A stretch of 64,000 nt of DNA from Tenacibaculum finnmarkense genomovar ulcerans (GCF_900239495.1 NZ_OENE01000015.1:234300-298299); one strand, 5' to 3'; shown: positions 52,069 to 61,233, counted from the first letter of the stretch. Notes: a model not told the origin generated them from the sequence alone. Program-made: numbers and translations.

Positions 52069-53027
52069 TAAAGTATAATTAATTCTTGGTTTTTATGTTT
52101 TAATTTTTTGTTAACCCCAGTAATTCCTTGTAAACCTCCGGTGTGAATTGCTAAAATACGGCTGTTTTTTTCAAAATAATCTTCTTGAATCATTGCTAAA
52201 ATTCCGAACAGCATTTTCCCGGTATAAATAGGATCTAACGGGATATTTGTTACGGCTTTAAACTCGTTTATAAAACGAATTAATTCTTGATTATATTTTG
52301 CGTAACCTCCAAAATGATAGTCGGTTATTAACTGCCATTTTTTGTTGGTATTAGCAATTAAATTGTCTATTTCTTTTTGTAAAAAATCACCTTTTAAGGC
52401 AGGGAAACCAAGTGTTTTTTGATGTTTTTCTGCTGAATTTATCAATCCTGAAATTGTTCCTCCCGTTCCTATAGCGCTGCAAATATAATCGAATTTATGG
52501 TCTTGTTCACTTAGTATTTCTTGACAGCCTTTAATTGCCAAATTATTTGTGCCGCCTTCGGGGATTAAATAAAAATTTCCAAACTCCTCTTTCAAGCTTT
52601 CTATAAATGCTTCGGATGTTTTATTTCGATAAACCTCTCTTGAAACAAACTTAAATTCCATGCCATTTTGATGCGCTTCTCTTAAGCTTGTATTTCCTGC
52701 TAATGTTTTTTCAAAATCTTTTGCTAATTCATCGCCTCGGATAACTCCAATGGTTTTAAAACCTGTCAAATTACCTGCTACAGCAGTGGCTACAATATGA
52801 TTTGAAAATGCACCTCCAAAAGTTAACAAAGTATTTTTTTGCTGATTTTTGGCTTCAATAATATTGTGTTTTAATTTTCTAAATTTATTTCCTGATACAA
52901 ATGGATGAATTTTATCTTCTCGTTTAATATATAATTCAATATTTTTTTCCTTTAAAATAGGAAGCTGTATTTGTTGGTTTTCGGCAACAAAAACCTGATT
53001 AAAAAAAGAAGTATCTTTCGTATTCAA
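52068..53027 (-). CDS. PLP-dependent ACC deaminase / D-cysteine desulfhydrase family protein
   Basis: A 319-aa fold-type II PLP enzyme. The Schiff-base Lys is in PFVSGNKFRKLKHNIIEA (K about 48), and substrate or cofactor elements include LTFGGAFSNHIVATAVAG, FYLIPEGGTNNLAIKG and CSAIGTGGTISGLINSA. Family members act on ACC, D-Cys or related amino acids; the substrate cannot be told here. It is the first gene of a two-gene unit with the glucosaminidase. Confidence 0.88.
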   Translation of the reverse strand: MNTKDTSFFNQVFVAENQQIQLPILKEKNIELYIKREDKIHPFVSGNKFRKLKHNIIEAKNQQKNTLLTFGGAFSNHIVATAVAGNLTGFKTIGVIRGDELAKDFEKTLAGNTSLREAHQNGMEFKFVSREVYRNKTSEAFIESLKEEFGNFYLIPEGGTNNLAIKGCQEILSEQDHKFDYICSAIGTGGTISGLINSAEKHQKTLGFPALKGDFLQKEIDNLIANTNKKWQLITDYHFGGYAKYNQELIRFINEFKAVTNIPLDPIYTGKMLFGILAMIQEDYFEKNSRILAIHTGGLQGITGVNKKLKHKNQELIIL

Positions 53028-53156
53028 AACCGTAAAATTATTTCGGCAAAAATACTAGAATTATCTAGTAAGTAGCTTGTATTTTAAACTTGATTTTACA
53101 ATTAAAAAACACGAACTTGTTTGCTTTATAATTCAAATTGCTAAAGATCTTAATAT

Positions 53157-53933
53157 ATGGAAAATAAATTTAATATTGCAGTACTTATAGATGGTGACAA
53201 CGCGCAACCAAAGTTATTAAAAGAAATTATTGAAGAAGTTTCTAAATACGGAAAGGCGACTATCCGAAGAATTTATGGTGATTGGACAACGCCACAAATG
53301 AATAGTTGGAAGGCAATTATCAATCAACATTCGATCAGCCCGATTCAAAAATTTTCATATACCACAGGAAAAAATTCTACAGATGGCTCCTTAATTATTG
53401 ATGCTATGGATATTTTACACGGAAAAAATACCCAAGGTTTTTGCATTGTTTCAAGCGATAGCGATTATACTGGGCTTGCAAAACGAATTAGAGAAGAAGG
53501 ACTTTTTGTAATGGGAATTGGGGAGAAAAAAACACCCGAAGCTTTTGTAAAATCGTGCGAAGTTTTCACGTTTACCGAAAACTTAAGAAATGAGCAACTA
53601 ACTCAAAACCAATTAAATAATCAAAACGAAACAGTAAAATCAAAATCTGTAAAACCATATCAGAATCAAAGAAATAAAGAGGTTGTTGAAAAAGTAAGAT
53701 TATCAAGAGCAGATTTAAAAACAATTGATAAGGCTTTTGATATTTCTACAAACGAAGAAGAAAACGCCTATATTTCTACCTTAGGATTAAATATTAGAAA
53801 AATTGATCCAAGTTTTGATCCTCGAAGTTACGGTTTTAAAAACCTTACCAGACTTTTTGAAAATATTGATAAATATGAAGTGATCAAAAATGAAGTTGGT
53901 GGTTTAAATCATCCGTTGTTGCGAATTAGGTAG
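53157..53933 (+). CDS. NYN-domain protein with C-terminal OST-HTH-like domain (paralogue)
   Basis: A 258-aa relative of the protein at 3935-4738. It shares LIDGDNAQPKLL, RRIYGDW, YTTGKNSTDG, IIDAMDIL and CIVSSDSDYTGLAKRIRE, so the acidic NYN site is complete. Here the linker (residues about 150-185) is Gln/Asn-rich, not lysine-rich. The C-terminal module, with DPSFDPRSYGFKNLTRLFENI, is a LOTUS-like RNA-binding domain. Divergent from the PLP-enzyme gene; it appears to be alone. Confidence 0.85.
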   Translation: MENKFNIAVLIDGDNAQPKLLKEIIEEVSKYGKATIRRIYGDWTTPQMNSWKAIINQHSISPIQKFSYTTGKNSTDGSLIIDAMDILHGKNTQGFCIVSSDSDYTGLAKRIREEGLFVMGIGEKKTPEAFVKSCEVFTFTENLRNEQLTQNQLNNQNETVKSKSVKPYQNQRNKEVVEKVRLSRADLKTIDKAFDISTNEEENAYISTLGLNIRKIDPSFDPRSYGFKNLTRLFENIDKYEVIKNEVGGLNHPLLRIR

Positions 53934-53959
53934 GTTAGTTTTTATATTTTTAAACTAAA

Positions 53960-54009
53960 AAAAATCCTACATATTAAACTCATTGCTGATTTCAATACGT
54001 AGGATTTTT
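53960..54009. terminator. Terminator between NYN gene and the toxin module
   Basis: AAAAATCCTAC / GTAGGATTTTT with a 28-nt loop, in the convergent gap; T runs on both sides. Confidence 0.7.
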
Positions 54010-54011
54010 AA

Positions 54012-54392
54012 TTATTTTTTATCTTCCGCTAAATTTACAAAATTTATAGACGGTAACATTATTGGTTCAAAACCAGATTGTAATGTTAAATTAGATATAT
54101 ATGCTCTCAAATAAGGAAAAGCAATTGCTGGAGCATTTATTTTAGGAAAATTTGATAATTTAAACTCTTCTGAAATATTTTTATCTAATTTAAACATAAA
54201 AACAGTTTCAATATTTAAATCAAACCTTTTATCATTTATTTCGATTTCAAAACCTATACCAAAAGTATCAAGTTCATCTTCAGGATAAAAATGACCTGTC
54301 TTTAAATCAAAAGAATTTTCTTTTGTATTAACTTCTTCATTAGAAGTGAAATTCAATTTAAGGACTTTCCAATTTTCTAACTGTATTTTCAT
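54012..54392 (-). CDS. SecB-like chaperone of a toxin-antitoxin-chaperone module (CmdC-like)
   Basis: A 126-aa protein. The C-terminal half has KINAPAIAFPYLRAYISNLT, then LQSGFEPIMLPSINF, which is the SecB core signature. It lacks the long acidic tail of housekeeping SecB, as chaperones in TAC modules often do. It begins 1 nt after the antitoxin gene and is last of the three. In such systems the chaperone holds the antitoxin folded and its release frees the toxin. Assignment rests on the SecB motif plus the ART-like toxin upstream. Confidence 0.85.
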   Translation of the reverse strand: MKIQLENWKVLKLNFTSNEEVNTKENSFDLKTGHFYPEDELDTFGIGFEIEINDKRFDLNIETVFMFKLDKNISEEFKLSNFPKINAPAIAFPYLRAYISNLTLQSGFEPIMLPSINFVNLAEDKK

Positions 54393-54393
54393 A

Positions 54394-54618
54394 TTACGCA
54401 GCTAAAGATATTGAATTAATACTATTTACCTCCATGCTATTGTCATTACTAGAGGTATAGCTTATTTTTTTAACTATATCAAAAGATTGATTATCAATAT
54501 TAATATCAATATTTTCTTTAAATCCATATTTATTAACAACAACACGACAAAGCTCTTCAGCTGTAATGTTTTGAAAATAATTATCAATTTTATCTTTTAT
54601 TTTTTTATTTAGTTTCAT
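54394..54618 (-). CDS. Putative antitoxin of the module (CmdA-like)
   Basis: A 74-aa protein (MKLNKKIKDKIDNYFQNITAEEL) with no recognised family. It has a helical N-terminal part, a beta-like NIDINIDNQSFDIV segment and a hydrophobic, disordered-looking tail, SMEVNSINSISLAA. Such a tail fits the chaperone-addiction sequence that TAC antitoxins use to depend on SecB-like partners. Its start overlaps the end of the toxin gene by 14 nt, showing tight coupling. The role comes mainly from position. Confidence 0.6.
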   Translation of the reverse strand: MKLNKKIKDKIDNYFQNITAEELCRVVVNKYGFKENIDINIDNQSFDIVKKISYTSSNDNSMEVNSINSISLAA

Positions 54619-55177
54619 CTTTTATATCTCCTGTTATTATTATAGTAGAATCTACTATATTTTCATTAGGTTTAAAAACTGTACAAATAGTACAATTAGG
54701 AGTTCTTAAGTTAATTCTTTTTTTTCTTTCTTTTGCAAATTTAATGTAAAAATTACCTTTTACTACATCAATAGGTAAAATACCTTCTCCTCTAGCTAAA
54801 TTAATCAATAAGCCATCAATAAAATCAAAATTTTTATTAAGTTTTTTAATTTTCTCTTCAAAACATTCAAGAAAATATGCTAAAATTTCAACGCCTTCCT
54901 CTTTTGTTAAGTCTAATAAATTATCTTCATTTACGTCAAAATTAGATTTTATAACACAATATTCTTTATATTTATGCTCCTGTTTTATATTATCCCAAGA
55001 TTGTGTAATAGCCCAATTTTTAGCTTGCTCATTAGGTTTTGAACTGATACCTTCAATAAAAAAATAAACTCCGTTTCCCAACCATTCTTTATCTCCTATA
55101 GATAAATCATAATTCGATTTAATTATTTCTTTAGCTGAAGAAATACTTGTTCCGTGATATCCCTTAATTCTCATCAA
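54605..55177 (-). CDS. ADP-ribosyltransferase-like toxin (CmdT-like)
   Basis: A 190-aa protein. The N-terminus shows YHGTSISSAKEII (His8) and WLGNGVYFF (32-40), followed by QAKNWA (51-56), the DUF3990/ART-like fold pattern in which His and Tyr hold NAD. CmdT of the phage-defence CmdTAC system is an ART that ADP-ribosylates mRNA. The gene order (toxin, antitoxin, SecB-like chaperone) matches that system. The RNA target is an inference here, and the fold could serve another substrate. It sits upstream of the antitoxin with 14-nt overlap. Confidence 0.75.
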   Translation of the reverse strand: MMRIKGYHGTSISSAKEIIKSNYDLSIGDKEWLGNGVYFFIEGISSKPNEQAKNWAITQSWDNIKQEHKYKEYCVIKSNFDVNEDNLLDLTKEEGVEILAYFLECFEEKIKKLNKNFDFIDGLLINLARGEGILPIDVVKGNFYIKFAKERKKRINLRTPNCTICTVFKPNENIVDSTIIITGDIKDETK

Positions 55178-55246
55178 TAACTTTTAAATAAACTTAAAAA
55201 ACAAAAACTACTATTAACTAAAATAGTAGTTTATAATAACTAATTT

Positions 55247-57163
55247 TTAAAAATTAGAAACCTGTTCTTCTATTTTTTCCCAATTAGCCATTAAAGTATC
55301 TAAACTTGCTTTTTTTGCTTTATATTTTTCAAAGAAATTAGGACGCGCCGAAACTTCATCATAATTATTTGCTAATTCTAAATCTATTTTAGCAATTTCA
55401 GTTTCTAAATCAGCAATTTCAGTTTCTGTTTTAGATAACTTATTTTTAAGTTTTTTCAACTCTTTTTCTTGCTCTCTCGATAATTGATATGCTTCTTTTT
55501 TAGCCGTTGGTTTTTCAGTTTTAACAACTGTTCTTTTTTCAGCTTCTCTAAGATTTTCCATCTTATGTTGTTCTAAGAAATAATCAATATCTCCTAAATA
55601 CTCTTTAATTACCTTGTCTTTAAATCCGTAAACTGTTGATGTTAATCCTTGTAAGAAATCTCTATCGTGAGATACAACGATTAGCGTTCCTTCAAAGTTT
55701 TTTAAAGCAGTTTTTAATACTGTTTTAGAGGCTATATCCAAGTGATTTGTAGGCTCATCCATTACCAACACGTTAAATGGTGATAATAATAATTTACATA
55801 ACGCTAATCGGTTACGCTCGCCTCCTGATAATACTTTTGCTTTTTTATCAACAGCATCTCCGCCAAATAAGAAAGAACCTAACATATCTCTAACACGCAT
55901 TCTGTTCGTGTCAGACGCGGCATCTTCCATAATTTCTAACACTGTTTTTTCTGGCGGTAATTCTTCGGATTGATTTTGAGCAAAATATCCTATTTCAACA
56001 TTATGCCCTAATTTTAGGTTTCCTTCAAACGGAATTTCACCAACCATCATTTTTGCCAACGTAGATTTCCCTTGTCCGTTCTGCCCAACAAAAGCAATTT
56101 TACTGTTACGTTCAATCATTAAATCAACGTCTTGTAAAACATGCTTATCGCCATAACTTTTACATAAACTATCCGCTTCAACAATAATTCTACCTGGTTC
56201 TTTTGATATGGCAAACTTTACATTCATTGCTGCGTTATCATCGCCATCAACCTCAATAAGTTGTACTTTATCAAGTTGCTTCATTAACGATTGCGCCATC
56301 GAAGCTTTACTTGCTTTTGCCTTAAATTTATTGATTAAGTGTTGTTTTTGCTTAATCTCTTTTTCTTGATTTTTCTGAGCTTGTAACTGCTTTTCCTTAA
56401 TTTCGGCTCTTAAAACTAAAAATTGAGAATAGGGTTTTTTATAATCGTAAATCTGCCCTAATGAAATTTCAATAGTTCTGTTCGTTACGTTATCTAAAAA
56501 CATTTTATCATGCGAAACCAATACAATTGCACCAGAATATGAACGTAAAAAGTTCTCTAACCAAATAATAGATTCAATATCTAAGTGATTGGTAGGCTCA
56601 TCTAACAACAAAATGTCATTGTCTTGCAATAATAATTTAGCTAACTCAATACGCATTCTCCATCCTCCTGAAAACGTACTGGTTAATTTGTCGAAATCTT
56701 CACGCTGAAATCCTAAACCTTGTAAAATTTTCTCGGTATCACCTTGATAATTATATCCTCCTAAAAGCTCATAACGTTCGGTTAAATCGGTTAAATCAAT
56801 AATTAATTGACTATATTCTTCACTTTCATAATCGGTTCTAGTAGCTAGTTGCTCGTTAATTTCATCTAACTTTACTTCAATTTCTTTAATTTCAACAAAA
56901 GCTTGATATGCTTCTTCTAAAATGGTTCTTCCTTCAACAAAATCGATATCTTGACGTAAAAATCCCATGCGGATATCTTTATCAAAAGCCATCGTACCTC
57001 CGCTGGTTTCAATATCTTTAGAAAGTACTTTTAATAAGGTTGATTTTCCTGCCCCATTTTTTCCTATCAGTCCAATTCTATCTCCCTTATTTAACTTAAA
57101 AGTAATTCCTGAAAACAAATCAGTTCCCATAAAAGAAACCGATAAATTGTGTACGTTTAACAT
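55247..57163 (-). CDS. ABC-F family ATPase
   Basis: A 638-aa cytoplasmic tandem ABC protein without membrane parts. Domain 1: GKNGAGKSTLL, FSGGWRMRIELAKLLL, ILLLDEPTNHLD. Domain 2: GQNGQGKSTLA, LSGGERNRLALCKLLL, VLVMDEPTNHLD. A charged linker separates them, and the C-terminus (about 560-638) is a coiled coil of the Uup type (EKELKKLKNKLSKTETEIA). ABC-F proteins act at the ribosomal E site on stalled ribosomes. Exact subgroup not fixed. Confidence 0.93.
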   Translation of the reverse strand: MLNVHNLSVSFMGTDLFSGITFKLNKGDRIGLIGKNGAGKSTLLKVLSKDIETSGGTMAFDKDIRMGFLRQDIDFVEGRTILEEAYQAFVEIKEIEVKLDEINEQLATRTDYESEEYSQLIIDLTDLTERYELLGGYNYQGDTEKILQGLGFQREDFDKLTSTFSGGWRMRIELAKLLLQDNDILLLDEPTNHLDIESIIWLENFLRSYSGAIVLVSHDKMFLDNVTNRTIEISLGQIYDYKKPYSQFLVLRAEIKEKQLQAQKNQEKEIKQKQHLINKFKAKASKASMAQSLMKQLDKVQLIEVDGDDNAAMNVKFAISKEPGRIIVEADSLCKSYGDKHVLQDVDLMIERNSKIAFVGQNGQGKSTLAKMMVGEIPFEGNLKLGHNVEIGYFAQNQSEELPPEKTVLEIMEDAASDTNRMRVRDMLGSFLFGGDAVDKKAKVLSGGERNRLALCKLLLSPFNVLVMDEPTNHLDIASKTVLKTALKNFEGTLIVVSHDRDFLQGLTSTVYGFKDKVIKEYLGDIDYFLEQHKMENLREAEKRTVVKTEKPTAKKEAYQLSREQEKELKKLKNKLSKTETEIADLETEIAKIDLELANNYDEVSARPNFFEKYKAKKASLDTLMANWEKIEEQVSNF

Positions 57164-57203
57164 ATATGTAATAATTGTTACTTATGGTGAATGATAAAAA
57201 AAT

Positions 57204-57219
57204 TATCTTTGCAAAAGTA
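57204..57219. promoter_or_regulatory. Two abutting divergent -7 elements
   Basis: TATCTTTG (57204-57211, plus) directly abuts TACTTTTG on the minus strand (57212-57219). Both fit TAnnTTTG and face the DUF983 and ABC-F genes. No TTG at the usual distance is clear on either side. Confidence 0.5.
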
Positions 57220-57238
57220 TATAAATTTATAATTGATT

Positions 57239-57631
57239 ATGTTTAAAAAAGGAAGCAAATTATATAGTATTTTTAAAGGGAAATGTCCACAATGTCATCA
57301 AGGTGAATTCTTCAAATATAAAATGACACTTAATCCTAAAAAAATCACTAAATTACACGATAATTGCCCAAAATGTGATTTAAAATACATGATGGAACCT
57401 TCTTTTTTCTTTGGAGCGATGTATGTAAATTATGGATTAGCAGTTGCCTTATTTGTAGCTATTTTTATTATTTCAAAAGTATTTATCGGTTTAACGATTT
57501 TACAAAGTTTTATTGCAATTATAGTTGTTTCATTACTTCTTACGCCATTTACCTTGCGTTTATCTAGAATTATTTGGATAAATATTTTTATTTCTTATGA
57601 TAAAAATATTAAGAAAATTTCAAAGAAATAA
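57239..57631 (+). CDS. DUF983 family membrane protein
   Basis: The start is the ATG at 57239 (131 aa); a TTG two codons upstream is less likely. The N-terminus has two zinc-finger-like pairs, GKCPQCHQGEFF and CPKCDLKYMMEP, followed by two membrane helices (NYGLAVALFVAIFIISKVF, and LQSFIAIIVVSLLLTPF). This is the DUF983 pattern. The stop codon directly abuts the stop of the convergent oxidoreductase gene with zero intergenic nucleotides. Function unknown. Confidence 0.85.
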   Translation: MFKKGSKLYSIFKGKCPQCHQGEFFKYKMTLNPKKITKLHDNCPKCDLKYMMEPSFFFGAMYVNYGLAVALFVAIFIISKVFIGLTILQSFIAIIVVSLLLTPFTLRLSRIIWINIFISYDKNIKKISKK

Positions 57632-58681
57632 TTATTCGTCAAATCGTTTAATATCAATATCAGCATCTAATTCACTTCCATTTTCTAGGTGATTAAATAA
57701 ATTGTTAGCAATCGTTGGTCCAATCATAACGCCACGTGTTCCTAAACCGTTTAAAACCACTAATGATTTGTGCTTTGGATGTACTCCTACCATAGGTCTT
57801 CTATCATTTACTGTGGGTCTAATTCCTGCGGTGTGTCCTGTTATGGTGTAAGGAACTGTAAGTACTTTTTTTAGTTTTTCTACTAATTCTTGTTTTGCTT
57901 CTTCTGTTGGATTACAAGTTTTGTCTGTCCAATTAAAAGTAGCGCCTACTTTATAATAATCATTTCCTAAAGGCATTACAAAAGCGCTTGATTTTAATAA
58001 AAAATCAATTTTTAAATCGGGTGCGTGTATTGTTATGGTTTCTCCTTTTGCTTCATTTAAAGGTAAGTGATTAAAAAATGGATTTTCAGTAATACCAAAA
58101 CCTTCGCAAAAAACTATTTTTTTAGCCGTTATATTTTGATATTGAATCCCATCTTCTAAAATAGTTATTGCTGAATAATCAAAAGAAGCAGTTATTAATC
58201 TATTTGAATTTTGAATATAATCTCTATATGATTTTACTAGCAAAGCAGTATCTATACGCCCTGTTCCTGTTAACTCTCCAAAACCAAAATCACCAAGAAG
58301 CCCTGCAACTTTTTCTTTAATAATTGTAGGATTCATGTAATTTAATAATGTTGGTTTATCTAAAGCTAAAAACCAATTATTTTCATCACCAATACTGGTA
58401 AATGCTTTTTTAATAGAAAATTTATAATCTAATTTTATATTTAATTTCTCTTCTATATTCTTATAAAAAGGTAAAGCTGTTTGTATTTGTTGATGCCCAT
58501 TCCAAACGGCATTAAAACGTTTTAAAATAACGGGATTATAAACCCCTCCTGCAACCAAAGAAGAAGTTTGTGAGTTGTCTTCAAAAATTACAAATGATTT
58601 ATTTGCCTTTAACAATTCTTCTGTAAAAGCAATCCCTGCTAAGCCTAAACCTACTATAATATAATCTACATTAATATCCAT
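57632..58681 (-). CDS. DAO-family FAD-dependent oxidoreductase
   Basis: A 349-aa protein beginning with the FAD-binding GLGLAGIAFTEELLK, followed by SSLVAGGVYNPVILKRFN, and closing with HKSLVVLNGLGTRGVMIGP. This fits D-amino-acid-oxidase/glycine-oxidase-like enzymes, perhaps related to the MnmC oxidase part. Substrate not known. No signal peptide, so cytoplasmic. Confidence 0.88.
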   Translation of the reverse strand: MDINVDYIIVGLGLAGIAFTEELLKANKSFVIFEDNSQTSSLVAGGVYNPVILKRFNAVWNGHQQIQTALPFYKNIEEKLNIKLDYKFSIKKAFTSIGDENNWFLALDKPTLLNYMNPTIIKEKVAGLLGDFGFGELTGTGRIDTALLVKSYRDYIQNSNRLITASFDYSAITILEDGIQYQNITAKKIVFCEGFGITENPFFNHLPLNEAKGETITIHAPDLKIDFLLKSSAFVMPLGNDYYKVGATFNWTDKTCNPTEEAKQELVEKLKKVLTVPYTITGHTAGIRPTVNDRRPMVGVHPKHKSLVVLNGLGTRGVMIGPTIANNLFNHLENGSELDADIDIKRFDE

Positions 58682-58712
58682 ACTACAAAAATAGTACTAT
58701 TTATTGCAAAAA

Positions 58713-58742
58713 AAAAGAGCTTACAAATGTAAGCTCTTTTTA
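58713..58742. terminator. Terminator downstream of gldN
   Basis: Perfect stem AAAAAGAGCTTAC / GTAAGCTCTTTTT with a 4-nt AAAT loop, between the gldN stop and the oxidoreductase gene. Confidence 0.9.
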
Positions 58743-58761
58743 ATTTTTATGAAATATGAAT

Positions 58762-59625
58762 TTAATAATTCCACATATCCATTTCACGATTACGAATACC
58801 TTCTTTAATTCTGTCGGCTTCTAATAATTGAAATAATGAGTTTCCTCGAACATAGTCTTTAATATTTCTATCTCCGTAAATATTCTCTTCTTTTATTATT
58901 GTTGAATTAAACCTTCTAGCATTTAATAAGTTATCGTACGATAATGGTTTCGAAGAATTTACAGGATTAAATACCTTAGATTTATGCAATGTTTCTCTTG
59001 CGTCTGGGAAAAATACCCAAAACAATTCATACGCACTATCTTTGTCATCAATTCCTTCCACTCCAAGAACCTGAACATCAGGACCCATTGGCGCTAAAGC
59101 CAACATACGGTACTTTAATTCACCACCTCGCTTATCGAAATACCAAATCCCTTTTAACATATAACCTTTAATATCAGAAGATTGCACTGAATAAGGATCC
59201 ATATTTCCGTAACCATCGTCACGTTCGTTATAGGTCATTGATTTAATTTCCTCCATTCCTACTTTTGTTGTAAAGTAAGAATCACTGTATACTTCTGTAA
59301 TTTCGCCATTACTAATACCTTTTAGTAAGCTATCAAATAATGAACGTCTTGTTAAACCTGCATTTGTAGTATCAACTGGATAATAATAAGGTAAATTGAT
59401 CTTTTGATTTATATCTACATATTCCCATACCACTTTAGACCACAATACATCTCTATCGCTAATATAGCCATAAGGAAGTGGTTTGTCATCTTCCGAAGCA
59501 ATTTGGGCTTCAGATTTAAATCCAATCTCTTCGACCTTTTTAGAATTTAAAAGGTTCGCCTGTGCAGCTACATAACTTGTAGTTGCAAGGGCAAATAAAA
59601 CCATATAAAAACGCTTCCAATTCAT
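58762..59625 (-). CDS. gldN: Gliding motility/T9SS protein GldN
   Basis: A 287-aa periplasmic protein with a signal peptide (FALATTSYVAAQANLL). Characteristic segments are SDRDVLWSKVVWEYVDINQKINLPYYYP, YFTTKVGMEEIKSM and LGVEGIDDKDSAYELFWVFFPDAR. GldN works with GldK in the outer-membrane-associated ring of the type IX secretion system (PorN in Porphyromonas). Last gene of the gldKLMN operon. Confidence 0.96.
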   Translation of the reverse strand: MNWKRFYMVLFALATTSYVAAQANLLNSKKVEEIGFKSEAQIASEDDKPLPYGYISDRDVLWSKVVWEYVDINQKINLPYYYPVDTTNAGLTRRSLFDSLLKGISNGEITEVYSDSYFTTKVGMEEIKSMTYNERDDGYGNMDPYSVQSSDIKGYMLKGIWYFDKRGGELKYRMLALAPMGPDVQVLGVEGIDDKDSAYELFWVFFPDARETLHKSKVFNPVNSSKPLSYDNLLNARRFNSTIIKEENIYGDRNIKDYVRGNSLFQLLEADRIKEGIRNREMDMWNY

Positions 59626-59644
59626 ACTTTAAATTTTTTACTTA

Positions 59645-61189
59645 TTAATTAGTAATCTCAATACTTACAGGTAACACTTTTTTAAGCTTGTAATTAGACC
59701 CAGAAACAGATGCTTTAATGTCATAAATAACAATGATATCATTTCTTCTGGCTTTAGCAAGTGCCTTTTTTGCTCTAGCATTTAATTGTCTTCCGTTTAC
59801 AGGAATAGTTACCTGTCCTGGAACTTTAACTTTAAAACTAGATACATTTAATTTTAAATCGAATAAGAAGTCAGGTAAACCAGCAGCTACGTTAATTCTA
59901 GCTAAACTTGCTTTTGGCATTTTTACCGTACCATATTGATTTCTTACCATACCAACAGCTGGTGGTATATCTTTAATTCTATATTTCTTAGGAGTACTAA
60001 TTTTTCCTCCTCCTGGTAATGTTGCAGAAACTCTAATAGTTACTTCACTTCCTTTACCTGGGTTCATTACGTATTTATCTCCTTTAATTCTTCTTAAACC
60101 TGGTGCCGATGCAGAAACTTTATTTCCTGATACTCCTGGTACAGATATCGTTAATGGATTTGATAAACCACGGTACACAACATTCATTTTATCAGCAGAA
60201 ACAACTGCTTCATTTGGTTTAGGAATTACTGAATACCCTCCTAAAATAGGAATAGTAACGATAGAATCTCCTTGTTTAAATTGAAATTCTCCTTTTAATT
60301 CTTTATCACCTACCGAACCTGCTGGCCCGTCTAAAATAACCTGTCCTGCTTTGATCTTATCAGCAGCCATTACTTTACCATTTAAGATAACTTTTTCAGC
60401 TGTTAAATTTGGATCATTTTTACCTAAAACGATTTTCCCTGATAATTTCTCACCTGGGTAATATGCGTTTTTATCAAAAACAACCATCGCATCATAGTTA
60501 CTCATAGATACAGCACTTTCTAACTCACCTTGTAATAAAGCTGTTAAAGCATCTGCTTCCGTATTTTTAATATCTGCCTGAATCTGTGTTAATTTAGTTA
60601 AAGATGCAATTAAAGGAAATCCTTCGTAATTGTATTTTAACCAATTTTTAACCAATCCGTCTTTAGCACTTTTAACATCTTTTGTACTAAAACGAACTGC
60701 TATCACTTTAGATAAATCTGGTTGATTTTTCAATACAAGTAATGACTCCTCTCTAAATTGGTTCATTTTATCCATGAACTCCTTTCCTTTTGGAGAAATT
60801 TTTCCACTAGCAAAAAAGTACTGATCTAAAAACCCTGATTTGTCCATAGACTCATAGTTTCTGATATCTTCTTTTTTTACCTCACTAGTCATCTTTGTTT
60901 TCAAATCTGATATGTAAGTAAAAAGACCGTCTGCCATTACTCTAAGCTTGTCAGTATCTTCCTTAGCTTTACCGTATTGCTTTGCTTGTTCCGTTGCTTT
61001 TTGAGCTAAGGTTGCATATGCTGCGGTATTTTTCTCGGTTGCTCTAACATTAGATTCCGATAACTTTTCATTCATTAATCCAAATGCTGATAAAACTTCT
61101 TTACTCATATTCATCGCTAACATCGATATGAATACAAGATACATTAAGTTTACCATCATTTGCCTTGGTGACTGTTTTCCTCCTGCCAT
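59645..61189 (-). CDS. gldM: Gliding motility/T9SS protein GldM
   Basis: A 514-aa inner-membrane protein. A single N-terminal helix (MVNLMYLVFISMLAMNMSKEVL) spans the membrane, and the rest is a rod of periplasmic domains (D1-D4) with AYYPGEKLSGKIVLGKND, VVYRGLSNPLTISVPGV and a C-terminal ARRNDIIVIYDIKASVSGS. With GldL it forms the proton-driven rotary motor that powers gliding and T9SS export. Nineteen nt before gldN. Confidence 0.97.
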   Translation of the reverse strand: MAGGKQSPRQMMVNLMYLVFISMLAMNMSKEVLSAFGLMNEKLSESNVRATEKNTAAYATLAQKATEQAKQYGKAKEDTDKLRVMADGLFTYISDLKTKMTSEVKKEDIRNYESMDKSGFLDQYFFASGKISPKGKEFMDKMNQFREESLLVLKNQPDLSKVIAVRFSTKDVKSAKDGLVKNWLKYNYEGFPLIASLTKLTQIQADIKNTEADALTALLQGELESAVSMSNYDAMVVFDKNAYYPGEKLSGKIVLGKNDPNLTAEKVILNGKVMAADKIKAGQVILDGPAGSVGDKELKGEFQFKQGDSIVTIPILGGYSVIPKPNEAVVSADKMNVVYRGLSNPLTISVPGVSGNKVSASAPGLRRIKGDKYVMNPGKGSEVTIRVSATLPGGGKISTPKKYRIKDIPPAVGMVRNQYGTVKMPKASLARINVAAGLPDFLFDLKLNVSSFKVKVPGQVTIPVNGRQLNARAKKALAKARRNDIIVIYDIKASVSGSNYKLKKVLPVSIEITN

Positions 61190-61233
61190 TTTAATTAGTT
61201 TGTTTAGTTAATAAAATTAGTTAAACTAATTAA

